Below are positions 12,408 to 22,650 of a DNA stretch of 64,000 nt, one piece after another. The position numbers and the translations under genes were made by a program. The DNA lies in contig NC_015732.1 in the NCBI RefSeq assembly GCF_000219725.1, positions 1,984,001 through 2,048,000 on the forward strand, read 5' to 3'. The stretch is from Gracilinema caldarium DSM 7334. Its GTDB lineage: Bacteria; Spirochaetota; Spirochaetia; Treponematales; Breznakiellaceae. The notes beneath the pieces were generated by a model that worked only from the letters and a program-made list of their open reading frames with translations, did not search any database and was not told where the DNA came from. Position 1 is the stretch's first letter. Each line of letters begins with the position of its first letter.

Positions 12408-13193
12408 CTATTTTGCGGCCAATCCGAGCCGGCGTTTTAACAGGACTACATTAGGAAGCTCTGGATCACGCTCAAGAGCTCCTTGCAGGGCAGTCCTGGC
12501 TTCAGCCAGTAAATCGAGGCGTACCAAAGCTTCTGCCATGATCCTCAACCATCGAGCTTCATCTTTACGAGAATACCCTAAATCGATGAGTTCTTCCATA
12601 CATTCTACGAGGAGCTCATCATCAACAGCATGGTTTAGCTTGGTACGAACCAGGTTTTTTAAAAAGATATCTACCTCATCCATAAAATGACGAAAATAGG
12701 GCTTTCGCCGCTCTTCACGGATGATATCAATTAGTAACATGAAAGCTTCATAATAAAGGCCTCGTTTATCCAGTTCTTCTGCAAGAATAAAAGAACAGTC
12801 CATCCAATCTTCCCGATCAAGATACGCATCAAGGGGAAAATCGAGACCACCAAGCCCATGCCAGACCTCAAGAGCTTCCTCTTCTTCCAGGTGCAAAAGA
12901 TCAAAAAAGATAAGTTTTGCCTGACTTTCGGGATCATCCTTCCGTTCTTTTAAAAAAGCACGATAATCGAAGTCATAGTGTTTGGTAAATCGGGTATATG
13001 CCCGGTCATACTCTGCCCGCCGTTCCTGGTTCAAAAGGGTCTCATAGGCAGTAAGCAATTTTTGCATTTCATGCTTGCCTGCTTCCCCTGCAATATCAGG
13101 ATGGACTTTTTTTGCCCGCTCACGAAAGGCCCGTTTTATTTGTTCATCTGAAGCGGATTGCTCTAACCCGAGAATTTGATAGTAATTTTCCAC
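12408..13193 (-). CDS. J-domain protein with TPR-like C-terminal part
   Basis: The 261-residue protein starts with a J domain (about 3-66) that includes the HPD motif (VHPDIAG), so it should stimulate an Hsp70 ATPase. There is no Gly/Phe region, zinc finger or DnaJ C-terminal domain, so this is not DnaJ itself. The rest is acidic and helical, with a final segment ALVRLDLLAEARTALQGALERD that looks like a TPR unit. The gene abuts the flavodoxin-like gene (no gap) and precedes map. A role in folding or delivering some client is likely, but the partner is unknown. Confidence 0.85.
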   Translation of the reverse strand: MENYYQILGLEQSASDEQIKRAFRERAKKVHPDIAGEAGKHEMQKLLTAYETLLNQERRAEYDRAYTRFTKHYDFDYRAFLKERKDDPESQAKLIFFDLLHLEEEEALEVWHGLGGLDFPLDAYLDREDWMDCSFILAEELDKRGLYYEAFMLLIDIIREERRKPYFRHFMDEVDIFLKNLVRTKLNHAVDDELLVECMEELIDLGYSRKDEARWLRIMAEALVRLDLLAEARTALQGALERDPELPNVVLLKRRLGLAAK

Positions 13194-13601
13194 TTATGCG
13201 CCAATTCGTTTACCTAGAGCCTCTGCCTGTTCACTATTGATAATAATGTCAGACCAGTTCACAAACATGCCTTCCTTTTCCATGACCCGCATAAGGTTAG
13301 TCATAGCTTTAGTCGTCCAAGGAGTGGTTTTTACTAAAAATGCTGCACTTTTTTTCCCCACAAGAGAACTGGCATTAGACAAGACTTTTGGCAGAGCCTC
13401 AGGGAGCCGGCCGCCAAAAAGCGAAACCGTTTCAGCGGCAATTACAATATATTCATAACCGGGGAGCCGAACACCATCATCGGTCCAGGCATCAAGTAAA
13501 TCGATTCGGTGTCCCATAGATTCCATACCTCTGGCAAGAGCTTTAATTGCTTCAGATACAGGGGACTTTTGCTTCTGCGCGTACACAATGGCAATTCTCA
13601 T
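13194..13601 (-). CDS. Flavodoxin-fold protein, function unknown
   Basis: The 135-residue protein has an alternating alpha/beta pattern: a first strand MRIAIVYAQ with a following polar loop, then YEYIVIAAETVSLFGG and KKSAAFLVKTTPW, which resembles flavodoxin domains that bind FMN. The usual T/S-x-T-G-N-T phosphate loop is not present (the loop reads AQKQKSPVSEA), so FMN binding is uncertain. It lies between the universal stress protein gene and the J-domain gene with small gaps and should be co-transcribed with them. No function is assigned. Confidence 0.75.
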   Translation of the reverse strand: MRIAIVYAQKQKSPVSEAIKALARGMESMGHRIDLLDAWTDDGVRLPGYEYIVIAAETVSLFGGRLPEALPKVLSNASSLVGKKSAAFLVKTTPWTTKAMTNLMRVMEKEGMFVNWSDIIINSEQAEALGKRIGA

Positions 13602-13613
13602 GAAGTAAAACTC

Positions 13614-14099
13614 CTAGGCTTGTTTAAAAAGTTGATCAATATTAGGTTCCTTTACCACAAATACAGAGCACTTTGCATTAACCATAATTTCTCGATGGGA
13701 ATGGGATATTATATCCCGGGCACTCCGGTCCTTTTCCCATCCACCTAGTACAATAAGGTCAATCTTCCGATCATCAGCAGCGGCAAGGATCTCAGTATAT
13801 ACCGCCCCACGCCGTAGTTCAGTTTCTACTTTTACACCTTTAGTCTTAGCCAATTCAGTGATGAAGGAAAGATATCTGTTCCCATTTGCTTCAAGGCTCT
13901 GTTCATATTCTTGACTCTCTTCTTGAATAAAAATTTTACTCAGTGTTAATTGTCGTATCGTTGCTGTGTCGACCACATACACAGCACTAAGTCTGCAATG
14001 ATACAGCTTGGACATGATTATTGCATATTTAGCCGCATGGATTGATGCATCAGAACCTGAGACAGCAACAAGAATATTTGAAAAGAGAGGTCCCATCAT
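13614..14099 (-). CDS. Universal stress protein, UspA family
   Basis: The 161-residue protein has one Usp domain. The first strand FSNILVAVSGSDASIHAAKYAI carries the adenine-side Asp position, and DLIVLGGWEKDRSARDIISHSHREIMVNAKCSVFVV is close to the ATP-binding G-x2-G-x9-G-S/T region, although the second half lacks a perfect match (no G-S-V-x-N run), so nucleotide binding is uncertain. It overlaps the V-ATPase subunit D gene by 4 bases. This coupling puts a stress protein under the same transcription as the ATPase. Confidence 0.88.
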   Translation of the reverse strand: MMGPLFSNILVAVSGSDASIHAAKYAIIMSKLYHCRLSAVYVVDTATIRQLTLSKIFIQEESQEYEQSLEANGNRYLSFITELAKTKGVKVETELRRGAVYTEILAAADDRKIDLIVLGGWEKDRSARDIISHSHREIMVNAKCSVFVVKEPNIDQLFKQA

Positions 14100-14719
14100 T
14101 CTTTACCAGCCTTCCTTTTTAATAGCTTACTGGAAAAAAAAGCTTCCCGCTCCCGTTCTTCCAAAGATGACTCAATATACGATTTAGTTTCCCGGGCGGT
14201 TGGAATAACCTGTTTTTCTAGAGCATTAACCCGTCGTTGTGTCTTTCGCACCTCCCGGGCTAATCGCCACGCAATAGTCCGCACCGCGGCTAATTCTGTA
14301 AGGATCTTGAGGAGCTCATAGAATTCTACCACGGTTTCATCACATTCGGCAAATGAATTCGCTGGTGAATAGGTAAGTTCAAGGTCAGAAAGTTTTACAT
14401 CCAGACTTGGCAGATTCATCCCGGCAATCATAACCCGTTTTTCCTGCAGTTCAACCCGTTGTCGGCTATGCCGACTGAGCCTATCAGCCTTTTCCCTCCC
14501 CATAACTAAAAGCATTTTTTTAAGGGCAGGATAAGCTGTAGCTATTTTTTTATCCAGATCCCGTTCAAGAATTTTAATGGACTCTACAGTCTGCATCAAT
14601 TCCATGACAAGAATTTCCCGTTTTTGTTCAAGGAGATCATAGCCTTCTAGGGCAATTGCAAGTCGTTCCTTTACTTTGATGAGATTGCTCTTAGTTGGTG
14701 CAATCTGTTCCCGTGCCAT
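14096..14719 (-). CDS. atpD: V-type ATPase subunit D
   Basis: Subunit D is the central rotor shaft of the V1 sector. The 207 residues are almost wholly helical and begin with the family block APTKSNLIKVKERLAIALEGYDLLEQKREIL, then a short middle loop and a second long helix (RRVNALEKQVIPTARETKSYIESSLEEREREAFF) typical of NtpD/AtpD. It lies 3 bases after subunit B and overlaps the Usp gene by 4 bases. The length matches bacterial and archaeal D subunits. Confidence 0.94.
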   Translation of the reverse strand: MAREQIAPTKSNLIKVKERLAIALEGYDLLEQKREILVMELMQTVESIKILERDLDKKIATAYPALKKMLLVMGREKADRLSRHSRQRVELQEKRVMIAGMNLPSLDVKLSDLELTYSPANSFAECDETVVEFYELLKILTELAAVRTIAWRLAREVRKTQRRVNALEKQVIPTARETKSYIESSLEEREREAFFSSKLLKRKAGKE

Positions 14720-14722
14720 GGA

Positions 14723-16186
14723 TTATCTCCCCCGGTTTCCTGCGTTGCGAAGTCGCCCTTTTTCTGGATCTTCTTCGTCAAGATCTTCCTGATTCTGTGG
14801 TGATTGAGCAATAATGGGATCTAGATATTTATGAAGTAATTCCTCTTTAATTCTCAGTAACTCTTCCCGCGGCAGAAGGCTAAGAAGCTTCCATCCTAGA
14901 TCAAGGGTCGTTTCTATACTGCGATCTTCATACTCTCCCTGGGAGAGAAAATCCTGCTCAAAATGTTCACCAAAGACAAGATAGTGTTTGTCCAATGCGG
15001 ACAATTCCTCTTCCCCAATAATGGAGGCCAAATTACGGACTGACTTAACCCGTGAATAGGCTGCAAAGAGCTGGCTAGAAACATCCTTGTGATCTTCCCG
15101 GGTCATACCAGGACCGATACCATCTTTCATGAGCCGTGAAAGACTTGGAAGCCCCGCAACCGGGGGATATACTCCCCGTTGAGTCAGTTCCCTATCGAGT
15201 ACAATCTGTCCTTCGGTAATATAGCCAGAGAGGTCGGGGATGGGATGGCTTATATCATCGTTTGGCATTGTTAAAATAGGAATTTGGGTAATTGAACCGG
15301 AGGATCCCTGAATTTTACCCGCCCGTTCATAGAGAGAAGCCAGATCAGAATAGAGATATCCTGGATACCCTTTACGGCTTGGAACCTCTCCACGGATGGA
15401 AGAAACTTCCCGCAGGGCTTCGCAATAGTTGGTCATGTCGGTCATAACAACCAGGACATGCATGTTCTGTTCATAAGCAAGATATTCCGCTGCAGTAAGG
15501 GCACAGCGGGGTGTAATGAGCCGCTCGATCGACGGGGCATCCGCCAAAGACAGAAAGACCACCACATTAGCCAGTACACCTGTCCGCTCAAAATCATCCA
15601 GAAAAAAACGGGCCACATCATACTTTACGCCCATGGCGGCGAAGACCACCACAAAGGATTCGTCGGCACTGCGTATTTTAGACTGTCGAACAATCTGGGC
15701 TGCCAGGCGATTATGAGGAAGACCGTTTCCAGAAAAAATAGGAAGCTTTTGCCCCCGGATAAGGGTATTCATCCCATCTATCGCAGATATACCCGTCTGG
15801 ATAAAGTCCCTGGGATAGACCCGCGCATAGGGATTGATGGGGAGCCCATTGATATCCCGCATATCAGAAGAAAATATTTCGCCAAACCCATCGATAGTCC
15901 GGCCAAGACCATCAAACACCCGGCCTAACAATCCCGTACCGACCCGGAGTTCCATGGGCCGGTCGAGAAATTCCACCCGGGAATCATCCGCGGAAAGCCC
16001 AGTACTTGAACCAAACACCTGAATGGCGGCCCAATCCTCACTAAGGTCAACAACCCTCCCAAGCCGTCGATTCTGGTCTCGACCATATACCGCAACAACC
16101 TCACCAAACCCAACGCCTTTGCTACGTTTTGTAATAACCACAGGGCCTTCGATTCGTTCCAGGTGTTTATATTCAATCCCCCTCAT
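14723..16186 (-). CDS. atpB: V-type ATPase subunit B
   Basis: This is the non-catalytic nucleotide-site subunit of V1. The 487-residue protein starts [17 protein letters not shown] and has the [20 protein letters not shown] block, in which the canonical P-loop is degenerate as expected in B subunits. The signature region [23 protein letters not shown] is clear. The charged C-terminal tail (after about 460) is an extension of low complexity. It overlaps subunit A by 4 bases. All flanking genes are other subunits of the same complex. Confidence 0.96.
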   Translation of the reverse strand: MRGIEYKHLERIEGPVVITKRSKGVGFGEVVAVYGRDQNRRLGRVVDLSEDWAAIQVFGSSTGLSADDSRVEFLDRPMELRVGTGLLGRVFDGLGRTIDGFGEIFSSDMRDINGLPINPYARVYPRDFIQTGISAIDGMNTLIRGQKLPIFSGNGLPHNRLAAQIVRQSKIRSADESFVVVFAAMGVKYDVARFFLDDFERTGVLANVVVFLSLADAPSIERLITPRCALTAAEYLAYEQNMHVLVVMTDMTNYCEALREVSSIRGEVPSRKGYPGYLYSDLASLYERAGKIQGSSGSITQIPILTMPNDDISHPIPDLSGYITEGQIVLDRELTQRGVYPPVAGLPSLSRLMKDGIGPGMTREDHKDVSSQLFAAYSRVKSVRNLASIIGEEELSALDKHYLVFGEHFEQDFLSQGEYEDRSIETTLDLGWKLLSLLPREELLRIKEELLHKYLDPIIAQSPQNQEDLDEEDPEKGRLRNAGNRGR

Positions 16187-17976
16187 AGGACAGCCTCCTT
16201 GGTCTTGTATTTCTGTTCTAGAGCTTCAAGGCTGTCTCGCATCTCTCGTTCAAAGGTAATAAAGGCTTCTTTATCATCATTTTTAATTTCGCTCTTAAGC
16301 CGTGCAAGCTTTTCCCGTATTGGCAGAGCTGTAATCGTCATAAGGGGTGCCCCTAACTTGATAATCCCCATAGCCCGTTCATGGAACTCGACTATAAGAG
16401 CGAGTATATGGATCTGTTTGTCCGGAACACAATACATATCTATTTCATCGAAGGAGTTCTGCTGAAGGAACCCATTTTTAATAATGTCTGCAGTAATAAG
16501 GATGAGTTTCTGGTCATCCGGCAGTGCATCAGGACCAATAAGACGCACAATTTCTGAAAGGCGCTGTTCCTTTTTCAGCAATTCCAGAGCAGAACGGCGT
16601 AATTTGGACCAGAGCGGATTTACCCGCTCCCACCAGGGTTGTACTTCTTCAGCGTATTCAGAATAACTATCGATCCAGCTGATCGCTGGATAATGGCGGG
16701 CATTTGCCAGTTCCCGATCCAGGGCCCAGAAACATCGAATAAAGCGTTTTGTATGTTGGGTTACAGGCTCTGAAAAATCACCTCCCGGCGGGGAAACCGC
16801 ACCAATAATGGAGACTGAACCTTCCCGGTTACTAAAGGTGTTAACCCGCCCTGCCCGTTCATAAAATTCGGCCAGCCGCGTGGGGAGATATGCTGGAAAT
16901 CCTTCCTCTGCAGGCATTTCTTCCATACGACCTGAAAGCTCACGAAGGGCCTCAGCCCAGCGGCTCGTGGAATCGGCCATAATAGCGACATGGTAACCCA
17001 TATCACGGTAAAACTCTGCCAGGGTAACACCGGTATATATTGATACTTCTCGGGCTGCTACAGGCATGTTAGAAGTATTCGCAATTAGAATGGTCCGTTC
17101 CATGAGAGAACGGCCAGAGCGAGGATCGATAAGATGAGGGAATTCGGTCAGTACATCGGTCATTTCATTACCCCGTTCACCACAGCCAATGTACACGATA
17201 ACATCTGCATCGCACCATTTTGCAATGGCATGTTGGGTCATGGTCTTACCCGTACCGAAACCACCGGGAATTGCAGCGGTACCACCCTTTGAAAGGGGGA
17301 ACAACACATCGATGACCCTAAGTCCCGTTAATAGGGGTGTATCGGGAGCAAGTTTTTTTGCTACTGGCCGAGGTAAACGAACGGGCCACCATTGGGCAAT
17401 TGGAATATCCTTTCCCGTTGCGGTCTTTGCAATGCTTTGCATGCAGGTATATTCACCTAAACTGGCCAGTTCCACCAAAGGACTCCCTGCGGCTTCCGGG
17501 GGAACCATAATCTTGCAGGTAATACTTTCAGTTTCCCTGATAGTACCTAGCACCATCCCAGTAGAAGCAATTACTTCCTGTTTTTTTGTGAGCTTTTCGG
17601 AAAGCTCTGGTTCGGGGACAAATTCCCATTTCTTTGTAAGATCCAGGGCTTCACCCCTGGATCCTGGTTTTAAGAAAGGACCGTCCTGTTGATACAGTGT
17701 ATCGAGGGGGCGCTGTATTCCATCATAAATCGTTCCAATAAGACCAGGACCCAGCAATACAGAAAGGGGACGCCCTGTAGAACGGGCTACTGAACCAACC
17801 TTAAGGCCTGTATCATCCTCATAAACCTGAATTACCGCATCATCACCTTCGATCCGAATTATTTCGCCGATTATTTTATTCTCTCCAACCTCAACCACAT
17901 CAAAAAGGCCAGCCCCGCCTAGCCCTTTTACCCGAACAATAGGGCCGGAAACTCGGTGTATGCGTCCTTCAATCAT
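16183..17976 (-). CDS. atpA: V-type ATPase catalytic subunit A
   Basis: Subunit A hydrolyses or makes ATP at its interface with subunit B. The 597-residue protein has the A-type non-homologous insert (about 100-190), a Walker A loop GGFGTGKT at 238-245 (many homologues read GPFGSGKT), and the [11 protein letters not shown] and [12 protein letters not shown] blocks. It overlaps subunit E by 8 bases and B by 4 bases. The Walker lysine and threonine are intact, so it should be active. Whether the enzyme is a proton or sodium pump cannot be told from this subunit. Confidence 0.97.
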   Translation of the reverse strand: MIEGRIHRVSGPIVRVKGLGGAGLFDVVEVGENKIIGEIIRIEGDDAVIQVYEDDTGLKVGSVARSTGRPLSVLLGPGLIGTIYDGIQRPLDTLYQQDGPFLKPGSRGEALDLTKKWEFVPEPELSEKLTKKQEVIASTGMVLGTIRETESITCKIMVPPEAAGSPLVELASLGEYTCMQSIAKTATGKDIPIAQWWPVRLPRPVAKKLAPDTPLLTGLRVIDVLFPLSKGGTAAIPGGFGTGKTMTQHAIAKWCDADVIVYIGCGERGNEMTDVLTEFPHLIDPRSGRSLMERTILIANTSNMPVAAREVSIYTGVTLAEFYRDMGYHVAIMADSTSRWAEALRELSGRMEEMPAEEGFPAYLPTRLAEFYERAGRVNTFSNREGSVSIIGAVSPPGGDFSEPVTQHTKRFIRCFWALDRELANARHYPAISWIDSYSEYAEEVQPWWERVNPLWSKLRRSALELLKKEQRLSEIVRLIGPDALPDDQKLILITADIIKNGFLQQNSFDEIDMYCVPDKQIHILALIVEFHERAMGIIKLGAPLMTITALPIREKLARLKSEIKNDDKEAFITFEREMRDSLEALEQKYKTKEAVL

Positions 17977-18607
17977 TGATCACTCCCTTTCCCAGCAATG
18001 CAACAGCAAGTTCTGAACGTTTATCCAACAAGAGCTGATCGATTACTGCTTTAAATGAAACCACCACACGAAGATTCACAGTTTCACAAATAATTTCTGG
18101 ATAGAGAATCTTGTCAGACCAAGTGCATTCGGAAGCATAGTTTATTGTAGTATGAGGTAATACTGCAAGAAGCAACTGATCTGCTTCTTCTTTCAGCAAT
18201 CCATGAACGGAAACTGAAACACTCTTGTCTTCTTCAGGAAAACCACCCATTCCTGAAACAATAGTATATTTACTCGCCAATTCTTGCCGTACTAAAGAGA
18301 GTATACGATCTCTTGACAGGGAAGCACAAAATTCTGAGGCAGCCTGTCGTAATAAACGTTCCGACCGTTCGGAACGAAGGCGATGCTTATCGAGGGGAAG
18401 CCGGGCCATTATTTCCCCTTCTGTTTTTTTTGTCCGATCATGATAGACCTGTTCAAGAACTGCGAGATCAGTTTTTAATTTTTCATTCCATCGTTCTTTT
18501 ATAGAAAGGATTGTCTGCTCAGCAGTCTTTAAAATACGATCTGCCTTTTTTCGAGCATCCTCTAATATTTCTCTATCCAGTGCTTCCGTCGACCGTAATT
18601 CTTCCAT
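17969..18607 (-). CDS. atpE: V-type ATPase subunit E (peripheral stalk)
   Basis: Subunit E forms the peripheral stalk with subunit G/H. The 212-residue protein starts with a long charged helix (about 1-110, rich in E, K and R), and continues with an alpha/beta C-terminal domain ending [14 protein letters not shown], the usual E layout. Overall conservation of E is low, so the call rests on length, helix pattern and its place between F and A in the operon. It overlaps subunit A by 8 bases. Confidence 0.85.
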   Translation of the reverse strand: MEELRSTEALDREILEDARKKADRILKTAEQTILSIKERWNEKLKTDLAVLEQVYHDRTKKTEGEIMARLPLDKHRLRSERSERLLRQAASEFCASLSRDRILSLVRQELASKYTIVSGMGGFPEEDKSVSVSVHGLLKEEADQLLLAVLPHTTINYASECTWSDKILYPEIICETVNLRVVVSFKAVIDQLLLDKRSELAVALLGKGVIND

Positions 18608-18621
18608 ACAACGTTCCCAAA

Positions 18622-18963
18622 CTAAATGTGAATACCGATGGCTTCTCGAATGGCATCTATCAAAGTTTTTCTACCTTCTATATGGCCTATAATTCCCGGA
18701 ATTTCGACCACTAAAGGATATCTGCCCGATAACTGCCAATCTATAAGATCACTTCCTAACCATACAACCACTTCTTCGGTAAGAATGAGTACTTTATAGC
18801 TCGCTTCCTGTGGCAGTAGAACAGACCCATCTGCCACTTCTCCACGGGTACAGCGGCGAAAGGCGGTAAGAGCTTCAGAAGGGGACATAACTGCAGCCCC
18901 ATCGATACCAATAAAGCGAAACGCAGTGAGCAGCTCCGCATCCCCAATAAAAAAGTATTCCAC
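18622..18963 (-). CDS. atpF: V-type ATPase subunit F
   Basis: Subunit F is a small part of the central stalk. The 113-residue protein begins MEYFFIGDAELLTAFRFIGIDG, which matches the family start (I-G-D-x2-T-x2-G-F-x2-x-G), then has an acidic-hydrophobic strand KVLILTEEVVVWL and PLVVEIPG, the P-x-I-V-E-I-P-G-like motif of F subunits. It sits 10 bases after K and 14 bases before E. The C terminus is somewhat longer than in archaeal F. Confidence 0.9.
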   Translation of the reverse strand: MEYFFIGDAELLTAFRFIGIDGAAVMSPSEALTAFRRCTRGEVADGSVLLPQEASYKVLILTEEVVVWLGSDLIDWQLSGRYPLVVEIPGIIGHIEGRKTLIDAIREAIGIHI

Positions 18964-18973
18964 AGTCCGTAAG

Positions 18974-19297
18974 CTATATCAGAAGAATAAACAGGGCGAC
19001 CAGGAATCCCCAGAGACAAATACCCTCAGCCAAACCAGCATAGGGCAAAGCTTTACCGGAAAGCTCAGGATTTTCGCTCATAGCGCCCATAGCGGCCGCT
19101 CCGATTTGACCTACCGCAATACCACCAGCAATACAAGCGATACCCACCGCAAGAGCTGCGGCAATATACTTCCATTGAGTTGTATTTGCGGTAGCTGCAG
19201 CGGTTTTTGTGGGTTCCTGCTGCGCTTCCTGGGCAAACATCAAGCTACCCATGGCAGTAGACAGCAACAACATTGAAATTAAAATAAAACGTTTCAT
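18974..19297 (-). CDS. atpK: V-type ATPase proteolipid subunit K (c subunit)
   Basis: This is the rotor-ring proteolipid that carries the transported ion. The 107-residue precursor has a signal-like N terminus (about 1-22, ending M-F-A-Q) and then one two-helix hairpin. Helix 1 contains GGIAVGQIGAAAMGA, with a Gln in the position used in ion binding, and helix 2 has the essential Glu in GLAEGICLWG. The residue after Glu is Gly, not the Ser/Thr seen in many sodium-type rings, so the ion is undetermined. It overlaps subunit I by 4 bases. Confidence 0.93.
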   Translation of the reverse strand: MKRFILISMLLLSTAMGSLMFAQEAQQEPTKTAAATANTTQWKYIAAALAVGIACIAGGIAVGQIGAAAMGAMSENPELSGKALPYAGLAEGICLWGFLVALFILLI

Positions 19298-21321
19298 TGT
19301 TCAACCTCCCTCTGGAACCGGAATGGCTTATAACGGATACCGGTTTCAGTAAAAAATTTGCTGAAAAATTCGTAATATTGTAATCGAACGACCTGGATAG
19401 CCACGATCATTCCCTCAAGCACAATAATAATGAGGTTTCCAAACACAGCCACGAGGATCCCCATTACAGGCCCTACGATAGCTTGTTTTGCAACCATTGA
19501 AGAAAGGGTAAATACAATAAAAGAAAGAACCGCATGAGACAAAGCAAAAGCCCCTACCCGTAAAAAACTGACTGTATTGGAAACGTAGGTAGATATGGTT
19601 TCTAAAATTTCAACAAAACCTTCCATAAAAAATACCATAAACCCATGTTCCATAACAGGTTTTTTACGGGTTAACAATCGATACAGAACCGGTCCCCAAA
19701 AAATGAACACCGGTGGCACCGCCAGAGCTACTACATCAAAGCAGTGTAAAGACTGTCCGAGAATGACCCTCACGGCCATAAAAATGGCATACCAAAAGAA
19801 GAGTGCTCCTGCTAGCCCTGTCTTTGCAAAAAAAGCCTTTTCATAATTCTTTAAAGTAATCTGGTTAATTATATTGATGACAAGGCCAATCGAGTTGATA
19901 AGCACCCCAACTCCAATGGTGAAACCAAAAAAGATAAAAAGTTTTTCCATACTGCCCTTTTCTGGCATAAGGGTTAAAATTCTGTCTACAGGATGCCCAG
20001 TTAATACACTGGTTATAATTCTTGTTGGACGGATAAGCAATTCCTCGTTAGCAAACACTTCTCCATCTAAAAAACCCATTAACATGGATGAAATGCCTAC
20101 TGCGATGAGTGGCGTAGAGTAAATTCTGAACCTTTTAAGAGCTTGTATACCCTTCCGGCTTGTCGCAAGCCCAAGCATAAACAGTACAAATCCTTGCCCT
20201 ACATCCCCAAACATAATACCAAATAAAAGGGTAAAAATGAATGCGACAAAAGGGGTAGGATCAATTGTCCCATACAGAGGAGCCCCATAAGAGAAAACAA
20301 CACCTTGGAATCCTTGGACAAAATTTCCATGATCCAGTGATACGGGGACTTTTTCTTCTCCATCGAGGACCTTTTTTCGTTCCTCTGGACTAAAGCTTCG
20401 TACCGATAATCTCCCATCGGTGAGCGCAGTCAGATCCCGAACCATGGAATTAAGTTCTGATGCTGGCACCCATCCGGCAAGTAAATAAGCATTTTTTGAA
20501 GCCCGTAGAGAACTTTTCAGGGTTTCAACAAGAGAAGCCAGCGTAAAATTGTTATAAAGTCGCTGCAAAACAGGTAATAATTCATCGGAAACAGCATTTT
20601 TTTCTGCAAGAATCGATGCAAGTTCTTGTTTATTATTTTGTAAAGAAGTTTCCAGCCCTTCAAGAAGATCTTCTGGGACACCAGAAAATCCTTCTGGAAT
20701 TGATAGGGGCCTGAAAGAGACCTTTTTAAGTTCCGTATCCAAGGCAAAGCGACCTTTTCGTGAAGAAGCAACAACCACCTTATTACCATCATTTAGTGGA
20801 ATTATGACAGCCCTATCACCTAAGACTTTGCTGATTGCTTCTTGACCCTGTGGATCTAGATGTCCAATTCGGAGGGTAAGATAAGAAAGCTGATCTAAAT
20901 TGGAAAATGGAGCTTTTAGGTTCGCAAAAGCCCTCGCTTCATGAAGGGTTTCTTCCAGAGTATTAACCTGTTGAGTCTTTTCAGATTCTCTAATTCTAAG
21001 ACTATCTATGCGTGCACTCAATGATTCTAGAATCTGTTCATCACGATCACTGGGCAACTGGGCAAGTTCTCCAGAAAAAGCTGCTTGTATCTGTTTAAAT
21101 AGTTCCAGATACCCAGCTAAATCCTCAAGCTTTTCAAGCTGCTTTTTGATTTTTTCAGATTGATCTAGCGTATCAGCATTATCCTGATACTTTACATTTT
21201 GATTTGTATCATCCAAGGAAAGATGCAGAATTTCTTTCCTGCCCAGATACTCTATAACCACATCTACATCCCGGGATAATACATAAATCTCAACATATTT
21301 CATGGGCCGGGGACGAATCAC
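19294..21321 (-). CDS. atpI: V-type ATPase subunit I
   Basis: Subunit I is the membrane stator that carries the ion half-channels. The 675-residue protein has a soluble N-terminal half with coiled coil (about 60-130 and 230-300) and a C-terminal half with seven to eight transmembrane helices. The signature region FLRVGAFALSHAVLSF (about 590-605) contains the conserved Arg. It overlaps K and C by 4 bases each. Length is typical for the bacterial and archaeal family. Confidence 0.95.
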   Translation of the reverse strand: MIRPRPMKYVEIYVLSRDVDVVIEYLGRKEILHLSLDDTNQNVKYQDNADTLDQSEKIKKQLEKLEDLAGYLELFKQIQAAFSGELAQLPSDRDEQILESLSARIDSLRIRESEKTQQVNTLEETLHEARAFANLKAPFSNLDQLSYLTLRIGHLDPQGQEAISKVLGDRAVIIPLNDGNKVVVASSRKGRFALDTELKKVSFRPLSIPEGFSGVPEDLLEGLETSLQNNKQELASILAEKNAVSDELLPVLQRLYNNFTLASLVETLKSSLRASKNAYLLAGWVPASELNSMVRDLTALTDGRLSVRSFSPEERKKVLDGEEKVPVSLDHGNFVQGFQGVVFSYGAPLYGTIDPTPFVAFIFTLLFGIMFGDVGQGFVLFMLGLATSRKGIQALKRFRIYSTPLIAVGISSMLMGFLDGEVFANEELLIRPTRIITSVLTGHPVDRILTLMPEKGSMEKLFIFFGFTIGVGVLINSIGLVINIINQITLKNYEKAFFAKTGLAGALFFWYAIFMAVRVILGQSLHCFDVVALAVPPVFIFWGPVLYRLLTRKKPVMEHGFMVFFMEGFVEILETISTYVSNTVSFLRVGAFALSHAVLSFIVFTLSSMVAKQAIVGPVMGILVAVFGNLIIIVLEGMIVAIQVVRLQYYEFFSKFFTETGIRYKPFRFQREVEQ

Positions 21322-22328
21322 GGCAGAACCTCCAACATGGTAAGCACCTCTCGTCCAGATAATCCGAGAGAGATACCTTCAGCAAGGCTTATGAGCAGAT
21401 CTTCTTCGAATTGCTTCAGCTTAATAAAACATGCGGTTGTATTTAATGAAAAGGGGCTTCTGCGAAAAAAGATACGGGCTTTTTTATAAAGATATAAAGC
21501 AGCCTTCCGTTGCACATAAGGAATATCAAGATGCCAGAAAGTTCCCGGCTCTTCAGGATTTAATAAAGCTGCATATTCAAAAGAAGACCAGGAAGCATAT
21601 TGATCAACAGGCTTATCAATAGAGGATAAAGCTGTTTTTACCATAGAACGTTTACCATCATAAATAGTAAGTAGAAAGTCTTTAATGTCCGCTGTATCAA
21701 ATTGATAATAATGTTTTAACCGTAGTGCCCACAGCACATTTTTAAGTTGAATTTCTTCAGCAATAATCTCTTTAATATAGTGTAAACTTGGGTCAGCAGT
21801 ATGTCGTAAGGCTTCCCACAACTTTGAATAATATCGTTTATCCAATTCAGCATGTAATCGAATATTTTCAGACTGATTAGTCGGTACTTGAGCAAGTATC
21901 CATTCAAAATCGGTTCCTGACAACATAGCTTGTAATTCTGGGTAGGCATTAAAACGTACCGTAGTAAACCGGCCTAGATCAGTATGAGAAGGGGGGGAAG
22001 ATTCTTTATCTAGAAGCGCTGAGATAAGCAATTTTAGGTCTGCATATTCATAGCTACGGATTAACAATGTAATGAATTCAGGTATATGTTGCTGAGTATT
22101 TACTAACGAGTTGATCTGATGGATTGTTCTTGCGATTATTTTTTGTTCAATACGTACCAATAATTCCCGTTCCGGGAGTTCTTCATACGTATCTGGGAAA
22201 AGCAACCGGTCCAGATCTGATAAGCGATTGATATCCTGCAAGCGCCGTACACGGGGGCCGACAAAAGATGAACCTATGATACCACAGGCTTTTGCATAAA
22301 TATAGGCCCTTTCGGCGGTTGTTTTCAT
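21318..22328 (-). CDS. atpC: V-type ATPase subunit C
   Basis: Subunit C is the cup that joins the rotor ring to the shaft. The 336-residue protein is almost all helical and has the family blocks YIYAKACGIIGSSFVG at the start and SYEYADLKLLISALL in the first third. Three repeated helical units are expected in the family and the length matches. It overlaps I and the small stalk subunit by 4 bases each. The call is supported mainly by the operon and helix content. Confidence 0.88.
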   Translation of the reverse strand: MKTTAERAYIYAKACGIIGSSFVGPRVRRLQDINRLSDLDRLLFPDTYEELPERELLVRIEQKIIARTIHQINSLVNTQQHIPEFITLLIRSYEYADLKLLISALLDKESSPPSHTDLGRFTTVRFNAYPELQAMLSGTDFEWILAQVPTNQSENIRLHAELDKRYYSKLWEALRHTADPSLHYIKEIIAEEIQLKNVLWALRLKHYYQFDTADIKDFLLTIYDGKRSMVKTALSSIDKPVDQYASWSSFEYAALLNPEEPGTFWHLDIPYVQRKAALYLYKKARIFFRRSPFSLNTTACFIKLKQFEEDLLISLAEGISLGLSGREVLTMLEVLP

Positions 22329-22639
22329 TCCAATCTTCCCCCGAACAGTAGTTGTTGTATCAATTCATTAAAAGCCTGATACTGTACGGGTTGGTCTTCT
22401 AATTCCTTTTGATAGGTCTGTAAAAGGTCTCGATACTTCTTTTTTACATGAGCTACCGCATCCACATAGCTCTTTTCATATTCTAAAGACTTTGATTTAT
22501 AATTTTTATCGTACTCTTCTCTACTTACCTTTTCCTGTTCTGCAATTCTTCGATCTGCTTCTTTTTGAGCTTCCAGAACTAGCGTTGATGCTTCATTTTC
22601 TATATCTAAAAGATGCTGTAGAACATCCTGTTCAATCAT
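22325..22639 (-). CDS. V-type ATPase stalk subunit G/H-like
   Basis: The 104-residue protein is one long charged helix, with high E, K, Q and regular heptad spacing (about 8-80), as in the G/H subunit that pairs with E in the peripheral stalk. It lies at the head of the ATPase genes and overlaps subunit C by 4 bases. Sequence conservation of G is too low for certainty, but position and shape make this the natural candidate. Confidence 0.75.
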   Translation of the reverse strand: MIEQDVLQHLLDIENEASTLVLEAQKEADRRIAEQEKVSREEYDKNYKSKSLEYEKSYVDAVAHVKKKYRDLLQTYQKELEDQPVQYQAFNELIQQLLFGGRLE

Positions 22640-22650
22640 AACAACCTTCT

